A stretch of 64,000 nucleotides of DNA, from contig JAPLPQ010000047.1 in NCBI GenBank assembly GCA_026400105.1, positions 1 to 64,000 on the forward strand, read 5' to 3'. Source of the DNA: Burkholderiales bacterium. Lineage in GTDB: Bacteria > Pseudomonadota > Gammaproteobacteria > Burkholderiales > Burkholderiaceae_C. The notes under the pieces are model-generated. The model was not told the DNA's origin, did not search any database, and was given only the letters and a program-made list of their open reading frames with translations. Each line of letters begins with the position of its first letter. Within the stretch, counting starts at the first letter, position 1. Below are positions 57,260 through 64,000 of this stretch, piece by piece. The position numbers and the translations under genes were made by a program.

Positions 57260-58258
57260 ATGATCTCTAGGAAGAAGAAGATCCTGGTACTTACTGCCAT
57301 ATTGACTGTACTGGTGATATCAGCGACAGCCGTATGGCATATGCCGAAACTGGCGTTCTGGTACTCAGCCCAGGCAGCGAATGAGTTGACGCTGTCGGGA
57401 AACATCGAGGCGCATGAGAGTGTGCTCAGTTTCAAGAGCGTGCAATCTCGCATCATTGAGTTGCCCGTCACTGAGGGACAGTGGGTGCGAAAGGGGACCG
57501 TGCTCGCCGTTGTCGACTCGTCCGATTACCAGCAGCAGATCGCCATCGCCGAAGGCAATCTGAAGGTGCAGCAGCGCCAACTTGATGCGGCGCGACAGAA
57601 TCTGGTGACGGCCGGCCGAACGCTACTGGTCGACCAGAACGATCTAAAGCAACGCCGGATCGATTACCAGCGTACGCTGGACCTGCAGCAGCAGGGTTTT
57701 ACCTCCAAGGCCACGCTCGATCAGGCCGAGACGGTACTCAATCAAACCAGCGCCGTGCTACAGCGCGATCAGTCACTGCAATCGAGTGCCGCTCGCAATG
57801 TCGAGGTTGCACAGGCGGCTGTACAAAGTGTTGAGCAGTCAGTTGCACTGGCGAAAATAGTTCTGGGGTATACGACCTTGGTGGCGCCCTTTGACGGTGT
57901 AGTAATTGTCCGTCAGGCCGAGATCGGAGAGATCGTTGTTCCGGGCACGCCCGTCCTGACACTGGCCGATCTGGACCATGTCTGGTTGCGTGCCTATCTC
58001 AACGAAACCGATCTGGGTCGGGTCCATATCGGACAGGCGGTGCTCGTCAGCAACGACAGCCATCCGAACAAGCGCTATCAGGGACGCCTCTCTTTTATCG
58101 CAGACAAGGCGGAATTCACGCCCAAGAGCGTGGAAACCCACGCCGAGCGTGTCAACCTGGTCTACCGTGTCAAGGTCGACATTGCCAATCCCGAGCATGA
58201 GTTGGTACCCGGGATGCCGGCGGATGCAAAGGTGGAATTGCAAGCAGCGGGGCCATGA
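57260..58258 (+). CDS. HlyD-family periplasmic adaptor protein
   Basis: A 332-residue membrane-fusion protein anchored by one N-terminal segment (ILVLTAILTVLVISATAVW). The lipoyl-type first half is ELTLSGNIEAHESVLSF, then a coiled-coil hairpin with many Gln/Ala (about 100-200), the second lipoyl half (LVAPFDGVVIVRQAEIGEIV) and a beta-barrel part. It closely fits YbhG, the adaptor of the YbhFSR exporter. The ATG at 57260 follows AAGGA. It overlaps the next ATPase gene by four bases. Confidence 0.92.
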   Translation: MISRKKKILVLTAILTVLVISATAVWHMPKLAFWYSAQAANELTLSGNIEAHESVLSFKSVQSRIIELPVTEGQWVRKGTVLAVVDSSDYQQQIAIAEGNLKVQQRQLDAARQNLVTAGRTLLVDQNDLKQRRIDYQRTLDLQQQGFTSKATLDQAETVLNQTSAVLQRDQSLQSSAARNVEVAQAAVQSVEQSVALAKIVLGYTTLVAPFDGVVIVRQAEIGEIVVPGTPVLTLADLDHVWLRAYLNETDLGRVHIGQAVLVSNDSHPNKRYQGRLSFIADKAEFTPKSVETHAERVNLVYRVKVDIANPEHELVPGMPADAKVELQAAGP

Positions 58259-59205
58259 TGGGGACACCTGCCGCAACCATGATCGAAGTCCGTGGCTTGG
58301 TCAAGCGCTTTGGGGCGCTGAAGGCGGTCGAGGATCTGAACTTCACGGTTCAGCCCGGTGAAATCTTCGGCCTGGTCGGTCCCGACGGCTCCGGCAAGAC
58401 CACGACGCTGCGCATGCTCGCCAGCGTGATGTGTCCAGACGCCGGCAGCATCGTCATCGATGGCGTTGATGTGCTTGCGCAGCCCGAGCAGACCAAGCGC
58501 CATGTCAGCTACATGCCGCAGCGCTTTGGCCTCTACGAGGACCTGACGGTGCAAGAAAACATCCGTTTCTACGCCGACCTGTTCGAGGTGCCTCAGTCGA
58601 ACTGGAAGGCACGGGTTGACAAACTGCTGGCTGCAGCCGACATGGCGGCGTTTCGCAAGCGGCTTGCCGGTCAGCTTTCGGGCGGTATGAAGCAAAAGCT
58701 GGGGCTGATTTGCTCGCTCGTGCATACGCCGCGTGTACTGCTGCTCGATGAACCGACCACCGGCGTCGATCCCGTCTCAAGGCGTGAATTCTGGCAGATC
58801 CTCTATTCGCTGCGCTCCGAAGGTGTGGCGATCCTGATTTCCACGGCCTATCTGGATGAGGCCGAGCGTTGCGACCGTCTGACCTTGCTGCATGCGGGGT
58901 CGATGATGTATTGCGATACACCGGCCGGGCTGAAAGCGCACATGCCGGGGGCCATGCTCGAAATCGTAGCCGTCGATCCCCGGCAGGTGCTTGGGGTTCT
59001 GCGGGCGTTGCCGGGGGTGCAGGGTTTGCTGATGGTGGGTGTGGGGGTTCATGTCCATGTCGATGCGCCGCAGCGCCTCGCGCAGATCGGCGCCGCGCTG
59101 GCGGCCGCGGGGGTGGCGGTCAGGTCCATGGCGCAGGTGGAGCCCAGTATCGAAGACCTCTTCGTTGCGCTGCTCGATCAGGCGCCGGCCGAGGAGCGTG
59201 GATGA
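58255..59205 (+). CDS. ABC transporter ATPase (first of two)
   Basis: 316 residues with one nucleotide-binding domain: Walker A GPDGSGKTT (about 42-50), signature LSGGMKQK and Walker B VLLLDEPTTGVDP. The conserved switch His region appears as ISTAYLDEAERCD, where the usual His is Ala-Tyr. This resembles the N-terminal half of YbhF; here the two halves are separate genes. With the following ATPase it should drive the ABC-2 permeases. Confidence 0.93.
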   Translation: MMGTPAATMIEVRGLVKRFGALKAVEDLNFTVQPGEIFGLVGPDGSGKTTTLRMLASVMCPDAGSIVIDGVDVLAQPEQTKRHVSYMPQRFGLYEDLTVQENIRFYADLFEVPQSNWKARVDKLLAAADMAAFRKRLAGQLSGGMKQKLGLICSLVHTPRVLLLDEPTTGVDPVSRREFWQILYSLRSEGVAILISTAYLDEAERCDRLTLLHAGSMMYCDTPAGLKAHMPGAMLEIVAVDPRQVLGVLRALPGVQGLLMVGVGVHVHVDAPQRLAQIGAALAAAGVAVRSMAQVEPSIEDLFVALLDQAPAEERG

Positions 59206-60164
59206 CGGCAAGCACAGTGTCCGCGCAGATTGTTGTCGATGCGCTGGTCAAGCGGTTTGGCGACTTCGTCGCCGTCAATGGCGTGAGCTTCGAGGTCGGG
59301 CGCGGCGAGGTCATGGGGTTCATCGGCCCCAATGGCGCCGGCAAGTCGACCCTCATCCGTATTCTGTGCGGCCTGCTCAGACCCAGCGCCGGGCGTGCGC
59401 TGGTTGCGGGTATCGACGTGGCGCAGGATCCTGAGGGTGTGCGCCGGCGCATCGGCTACATGTCGCAGAAGTTCTCGCTGTACAACGACATGAGCGTGGT
59501 TGAAAACCTGCGCTTTTTCGGCGGCGTATACGGAGTCTCTCGCACCGAAATTGCAGGTCGCCTGCGCTTTGCCTTAGACATGGCTGGTCTTGCGGGGCGC
59601 GAGGATGCGCTGGTCGCGACCCTGGCCGGCGGCTGGAAGCAACGTCTGGCCCTGGGCGCCGCAATCCTGCACCGACCGGCGATTCTCTTTCTCGACGAGC
59701 CGACTTCGGGCGTCGATCCGAACTCGCGCCGGCGCTTCTGGGAGTTGATCCATACGCTGGCGCAAGACGGCGTCAGCGTCCTGGTCAGCACGCACTACAT
59801 GGACGAGGCCGAGTATTGCGACCGCATTGCCCTGATCAACCACGGACGCCTGATCGCACTGGGCACGCCGCTCGAACTCAAGCAGCGTTCGCTTGGCGGC
59901 GAGCTGCTGGCAATCGAAGGCGATCGCCTGGGGGATGCCATTGCCAAATTGCAGACGGCGCCTGGCGTGCTCGATGTGGCCATGTTCGGCAGTGCCTTGC
60001 ATGTACTGGTCGACGAGGCCACCCTGCGCCTGCCCGAACTGGTGCAGCGGATGGCGGCGGCGGGTCAGACGAATGTGCGGGCACGTCGCATTGATCCGTC
60101 GCTGGAAGATAGTTTCGTCCATCTCGTCGGCCTCAGCGCGGCGCAGGCAGGAGCGGCGCCATGA
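59202..60164 (+). CDS. ABC transporter ATPase (second of two)
   Basis: 320 residues, start ATG 59202 overlapping the previous stop as ATGA. Walker A is GPNGAGKST, the signature loop is degenerate as LAGGWKQR (consensus LSGGQ), Walker B is ILFLDEPTSGVDP, and the switch His is intact in STHYMDEAEYCD. It corresponds to the C-terminal half of YbhF. The complementary changes in the two ATPases suggest a heterodimer with unequal sites. Confidence 0.93.
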   Translation: MTASTVSAQIVVDALVKRFGDFVAVNGVSFEVGRGEVMGFIGPNGAGKSTLIRILCGLLRPSAGRALVAGIDVAQDPEGVRRRIGYMSQKFSLYNDMSVVENLRFFGGVYGVSRTEIAGRLRFALDMAGLAGREDALVATLAGGWKQRLALGAAILHRPAILFLDEPTSGVDPNSRRRFWELIHTLAQDGVSVLVSTHYMDEAEYCDRIALINHGRLIALGTPLELKQRSLGGELLAIEGDRLGDAIAKLQTAPGVLDVAMFGSALHVLVDEATLRLPELVQRMAAAGQTNVRARRIDPSLEDSFVHLVGLSAAQAGAAP

Positions 60165-61297
60165 GATGGCGGCGCGTCAAGGCCATCCTGGTCAAGGAGA
60201 GCCTGCAGATCGTGCGCGATCCGCGCAGCCTGATGATCGCGCTGCTGGTTCCCCTGTTGCAGATGTTCCTGCTTGGCTATGGCATCAGCCTGGATGTCAA
60301 GCAGATTCCGCTTTGCGCCTATGACCGTGAGGGCAGTCAGGCATCGCAGGACTTGGTACAACGCTTTGCAGCCTCGCCATATTTTTCGCTGCAGGGCCAA
60401 GCCGTGAACTATGCCGAGGTCGGTCGCAGCCTGGACAATGGCCGCTGCCGCTTGGCCATCGTGATCCCGGCCGATTTTTCCAGGACGCTCAACAATGCCG
60501 GACAGGGCGTGGTGCAGGCCTTGCTGGATGCCACCGACACCAACACGGCCAGCCTGGCCGCGGGCTACGCCAGTGCCGTGGTTGCCAGTTACTCCAGCGC
60601 TGTCCAGCTCAGGAGCATCGAGCGACGCGGCAGCAGCGTCCAGACGCTGACGCCGGTCGAAGTGCGGGCCCGCGTGTGGTTCAACGAGGATCTTGTGAGC
60701 CGCAACTTCATCATCCCCGGTGTCGTGGCGCTGGTCATGGCCATCGTCGGCGCGCAGCTGTCCTCGCTCACGATTGCGCGCGAGTGGGAGCGGGGCACGA
60801 TGGAACTCCTGATCTCCACGCCGGTTAAACCGATGGAGTTGATGCTGGGCAAGCTGCTGCCGTATTTCATCGTCGGCATGATCGACGCCTGCATCTGCTT
60901 GGCGCTGGCAGTGTTCTGGTTCCAGGTGCCGTTTCGCGGGACATTGCTGGCGATGTTCTTCACCACAGGCCTGTTCCTGACCGTGGTCCTGTGCATCGGC
61001 TACTACGTCTCGGTATCAATCCGAAGCCAGGTCGGTGCCAGTCAGGTGGCGCTGCTGCTGACGATGCTGCCCACCACGCTGCTGTCGGGGTTTTCTTTTC
61101 CGATCGACCAGATGCCGGCAGCGGTGCAGACCATCACCTACCTGGTCAGCGGTCGTTACTACGTGACGATCCTGAAGGGGCTGTTTCTCAAAGGCGCGCC
61201 CTGGACCGAGTTGCTGCTGCCGATCCTTTGCCTGACGCTGTATGCGCTCGTGATGATCATGCTGGCGGCGCACGCTTTTCGCAAAACACTGGATTGA
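60161..61297 (+). CDS. ABC-2 type permease (first of two)
   Basis: 378 residues: one N-terminal membrane segment (LMIALLVPLLQMFLLGYGI), a large periplasmic domain (about 45-180), then five membrane segments. It carries the family motif REWERGTMELLISTPVKPMELMLGK at about 210-234. It corresponds to YbhS/YbhR in the drug-export system. It overlaps the second ATPase gene by four bases. Confidence 0.92.
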   Translation: MRWRRVKAILVKESLQIVRDPRSLMIALLVPLLQMFLLGYGISLDVKQIPLCAYDREGSQASQDLVQRFAASPYFSLQGQAVNYAEVGRSLDNGRCRLAIVIPADFSRTLNNAGQGVVQALLDATDTNTASLAAGYASAVVASYSSAVQLRSIERRGSSVQTLTPVEVRARVWFNEDLVSRNFIIPGVVALVMAIVGAQLSSLTIAREWERGTMELLISTPVKPMELMLGKLLPYFIVGMIDACICLALAVFWFQVPFRGTLLAMFFTTGLFLTVVLCIGYYVSVSIRSQVGASQVALLLTMLPTTLLSGFSFPIDQMPAAVQTITYLVSGRYYVTILKGLFLKGAPWTELLLPILCLTLYALVMIMLAAHAFRKTLD

Positions 61298-61304
61298 GCC
61301 TGCC

Positions 61305-62438
61305 GTGCTGGGACGCATCTACCATCTGCTGCTCAAGGAATTCCTGCAACTCCGGCGTGACAAGTCGGCGCGTTTTCGCCTGCTGGTGCCGCCCGTCATC
61401 CAGATGCTGCTGTTTGGCTACGCCGCCACCTTCGAGGTGTTCAACGTGGCAACCGTGATCTTGGATCAGGACCAAACGCAGGAGAGTCGTGCGCTTGTGG
61501 CCGAATTCGTGCACAGCAGCCGCTTCAAACTCGTTGCGGCAGCGAGCGATCGCCGCGATGTGCAGGATGCGGTGGAGACCAGCAAGGCGCAGGTCGGCAT
61601 CGTCGTGCCGCAGGGATTTTCTGAATTGCTGCGAAAGGGGCAGACCACCCCGCTGCAGGTGCTGGTGGATGGAACCAATTCAAACACTGCCTTGATCGCG
61701 CTTGGCTACGTGAGCCAGATCTGTGGCAGCTTCGGCCATACCTATGCGCTGGACCTGGCGCAGCGCACCGGGCGCACCCTGGGGCGGCCGATGGTCAATG
61801 TCCAGTTGCAGGAGCGCTACTGGTACAACCCGAACCTCAACAGCCGCTGGTTCTTCATTCCAGGCCTGATTGGCACGCTGACCCTGATCGTCATAGTCAA
61901 TCTAACCGCTTTTGCCATCGTGCGCGAGCGCGAGGTCGGAACGCTGGAGCAGATTCTGGTGACGCCGATCCAGCCGATCGAGTTCATCATCGGCAAGACG
62001 CTGCCGTTTTTTCTGATCGGTCTATTTGAGGTGGCGATCGTGGCGGTATTCGGCATGCTCTGGTTTGAGGTGCCGTTCAACGGCAATCCGCTGGTCCTGA
62101 TGCTGGGAACCAGTCTGTTCCTGCTCAGCACGCTGGCCATCGGGCTGTTGATTTCAACCGTATGCAAGACGCAGCAGCAGGCCTTTTCCTCGAACTTTTT
62201 TGTCCTCAATCCGATGTTCATCCTGTCGGGCTTCAGCTTTCCAATTTCAAGCATGCCCGACGCGCTGCAGTGGCTTACCTACCTCGATCCCCTGCGCTAT
62301 TTCCTGGTCATCATCCGCGCCACCTACCTGAAGGGCGTTGGCATTGACGTTCTGTGGCCGCAGATGGCCGGTCTGGCTGCGCTGAGTCTGAGTTTGTTTG
62401 CCGTGGCCGTGTTGCGCCTTCACAAGTCACTGGACTGA
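61305..62438 (+). CDS. ABC-2 type permease (second of two)
   Basis: 377 residues starting at GTG 61305, seven bases after the first permease. It has the same layout: a membrane segment near 30-45, a periplasmic domain, then VREREVGTLEQILVTPIQPIEFIIGK and five membrane segments. It pairs with the previous permease to form the channel. The last residues LHKSLD end just before a LysR fragment, which suggests the operon once ran on or was cut by deletion. Confidence 0.92.
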   Translation: MLGRIYHLLLKEFLQLRRDKSARFRLLVPPVIQMLLFGYAATFEVFNVATVILDQDQTQESRALVAEFVHSSRFKLVAAASDRRDVQDAVETSKAQVGIVVPQGFSELLRKGQTTPLQVLVDGTNSNTALIALGYVSQICGSFGHTYALDLAQRTGRTLGRPMVNVQLQERYWYNPNLNSRWFFIPGLIGTLTLIVIVNLTAFAIVREREVGTLEQILVTPIQPIEFIIGKTLPFFLIGLFEVAIVAVFGMLWFEVPFNGNPLVLMLGTSLFLLSTLAIGLLISTVCKTQQQAFSSNFFVLNPMFILSGFSFPISSMPDALQWLTYLDPLRYFLVIIRATYLKGVGIDVLWPQMAGLAALSLSLFAVAVLRLHKSLD

Positions 62439-62551
62439 ATGCCAACAACGGGGAGACCTGCCGTGCCGCCGCGTTGGCGCATCAGGGGGTGATCCTGCAA
62501 CCAGGGTTCGTGGTGGGCGATGATTTCGGCTCGTGTCTGCAAGCCTGTTGA
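62438..62551 (+). pseudogene. Remnant of a LysR-type regulator C-terminus
   Basis: In plus frame, NANNGETCRAAALAHQGVIL then QPGFVVGDDFGS matches the effector-binding domain of LysR regulators. Only about 35 codons remain and the frame ends shortly after. It begins at the stop codon of the permease gene, so a deletion junction lies there. Confidence 0.65.
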
Positions 62552-63303
62552 ACCCGACCAGCTGAGCGGTAGCCTGCTCTCAACATGACGGCTGCAATTT
62601 GTATAGCTCAGGTCGAGGTGCATGTTCAAAAAATGTGCAACAGTCTGACGGGTATTGGCATGAATGCCTACGAGACTCAAGTCGTCATGGAGCAGCAAGG
62701 CCTGGTGCGCTGATAGAACCCTCGCGTTTTCCGGCGCAACTCGCAGCGCGGGTGCGACTGTCTGTCGGAGATCAGGCTATGAAGACCTAAGGTTTGGCTT
62801 CATCCCGGGGACTTGTGTTCCAGAGCATGGTTGAGGGTTGGGCTGCTCTGCCCGCCGTTGGACGTCACGGATGTTTAGCGCACGATGTGGATCATCCTGA
62901 TGCATAAGAGACCCCAGCCCGCCGCGCAGATCCACAACTATTTCCCTAGTGAGCCCAACGGACTGCTTCAAGCTGATCTGAGACGTTGGCGGGCCTGGGC
63001 CGCAGTGACTGCTGCTGCCATGACCGGTCCACCGATGGCAGGCGGCTTGGCTGGTGGTATCGGCGCAGAAACCGCCACTGGCATTCATCGAAGGACATAA
63101 GCCGTGATTCTTAGAATGGCAAGAGGTGTCGTCAACGGATGCACGCGGGGTTCCGATATATTTACTCGATGTGCTGATTAGCTCATCAACAATGAGTGCC
63201 CCATGACCTCGTCAAAATTCACGAGATCTTGGTGACGCTCGGCAAGCCAACTACCCAAAGAGGCAGTCATTTCTGCCCGAAGAAATGAGAGTAGGGAGTA
63301 GTA
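62552..63303. other. Gene-poor stretch of degenerate sequence
   Basis: No convincing gene. Short frames exist on both strands (for example plus 62585-62713 and plus 62885-63100, minus 62777-63088) but none has a ribosome site plus recognisable motifs. A TATATT box near 63158 and GGGAG near 63294 belong to the next gene's upstream region. This looks like decayed accessory DNA. Confidence 0.5.
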
Positions 63304-64000
63304 ATGAAGAGAATCTTTCAACTACGGGTCCTGGGTGCCGAATACGGCGACTGTCTCTGGATCGAATACGGCGACTCGACTTCGCCGCACCGGATCCTGG
63401 TCGACGCAGGAACACCCGGCACCTTCAACCGGCTGAAGCCTCTCCTGGACTCGGTCCGAGGTGACGAGCCCAGCCACGAGTTGTTCTTGATTACCCACGT
63501 CGATGAGGATCACATCGGCGGCAGCCTGAAGGTGCTGGCCGATCCCGAAGCCGCGAGTCAATTCAAGCACGTGTGGTTTAACGGCCGCAGACACCTCCTG
63601 GCTGCCGCCGCCGAAGAGGACTTCGGACCTGTACAGGGCGAGAAGCTCACGCGGTCCATCCTGAATCGTCAGCTTCCCTGGAACAAGCACTTCGGAAATG
63701 GGCCCGTTGCGCGAAGCGCTGATGGGCAGCCACTCACCGTGGAACTGCCGGGCGACGCCGTCGCAACCATCTTGACGCCGTCGTTGGCGCAACTCAGCAA
63801 GTTGCTACCTGTCTGGGACAAAGCCATCAAGGCCGCAGGGCTCGATCCGGACGAAGCCGCGGTTCCCGAACCGGTCGTAGACGGGGAGGAAGCATTCGGG
63901 ACAGACGTCGAGGCGTTGGCCAGCATCCGCTCCAAGGAAGATACTGCACCGGCCAATGGCAGTTCTGTCGCGATGCTGCTCGAGTACAACGGGAAGCGTA
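63304..64000 (+). CDS. MBL-fold metallohydrolase (ComEC/Rec2-like), partial at window end
   Basis: 232 codons are visible before the window stops. The start has MKRIFQLRVLGAEYGDCLWI, a substrate strand typical of ComEC-type metallo-beta-lactamase proteins, then RILVDAGTPGTFN and the metal motif FLITHVDEDHIGGSL (His-x-Asp-x-Asp-His in place of the common His-x-His-x-Asp-His, usual in this family). It is not membrane-bound so far. Such genes often sit in defence-type loci, which cannot be judged here. The ATG at 63304 has AGGGAG upstream. Confidence 0.8.
   Translation, partial: MKRIFQLRVLGAEYGDCLWIEYGDSTSPHRILVDAGTPGTFNRLKPLLDSVRGDEPSHELFLITHVDEDHIGGSLKVLADPEAASQFKHVWFNGRRHLLAAAAEEDFGPVQGEKLTRSILNRQLPWNKHFGNGPVARSADGQPLTVELPGDAVATILTPSLAQLSKLLPVWDKAIKAAGLDPDEAAVPEPVVDGEEAFGTDVEALASIRSKEDTAPANGSSVAMLLEYNGKR

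Noticed and set aside
62777-63088. 103-codon minus-strand frame
   Set aside because: No ribosome site, mixed composition and stops close by in the surrounding sequence; judged degenerate DNA.

Overview
The window looks like the chromosome of a high-GC betaproteobacterium, most likely Burkholderiales. This is inferred from gene order and protein families: hemC-hemD-hemX-hemY divergent from argH, glnA with ntrBC, yqgE-ruvX-pyrR-pyrB-pyrC'-plsC, thiD-hemL, and a fused malic enzyme/phosphotransacetylase. No species call is possible from sequence reading alone.

Bases 1-51139 read as conserved core. (a) 158-5166: nitrogen control, glnA then a small DUF4124 protein then ntrB and ntrC on the minus strand. 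A textbook sigma-54 promoter and NtrC site lie upstream of glnA. (b) 5168-11876: a probable minus-strand run hemC-hemD-hemX-hemY-rsuA-EI24-CinA-like, with argH leaving the other way. (c) 13519-17924: a TonB-dependent receptor, a periplasmic binding protein and a membrane diguanylate cyclase with overlapping ends. (d) 18047-20868: MoxR ATPase, a GNAT acetyltransferase and a CoxE-like VWA protein. (e) 20906-26566: a C4-dicarboxylate module, dctA, a TauE/SafE exporter, dctB and dctD, with a candidate DctD operator pair and a sigma-54 promoter. (f) 26653-32619: tamA-tamB, preceded by a 22-codon leader ORF and running into a tRNA-Arg(CCU). (g) 32722-41789: two copper-related genes, maeB, an AraC gene broken by an in-frame stop, an SDR, a thioredoxin-like protein, two TerC proteins, xdhC and a UspA. 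(h) 41887-51139: DUF2889, the pyrimidine cluster with a catalytically dead dihydroorotase homologue, ruvX, yqgE, photolyase, thiD and hemL.

From 51140 the character changes. A truncated IS5-family transposase follows hemL, then an AT-rich stretch, then accessory genes. These are (1) an OlsB/LuxI-like N-acyltransferase immediately followed by a 586-residue protein joining a DedA-type membrane domain to an ATP-grasp ligase domain; (2) a Tgl-like exported transglutaminase translationally coupled to a small exported protein; (3) a host-attachment-family protein with a six-gene-style efflux system (HlyD adaptor, two ABC ATPases, two ABC-2 permeases); (4) a LysR remnant and gene-poor sequence; and (5) the start of an MBL-fold hydrolase that leaves the window.

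The best candidate for an undescribed system is the acyltransferase plus DedA/ATP-grasp pair at 51688-54297. I infer it makes and moves an amino-acid-containing lipid. The exported transglutaminase pair at 54751-56522 is second. A recurring detail is that genes start at TTG overlapping the previous stop as TTGA (tamB, pyrR, the Tgl-like gene), so ATG-only annotation would misplace these starts.
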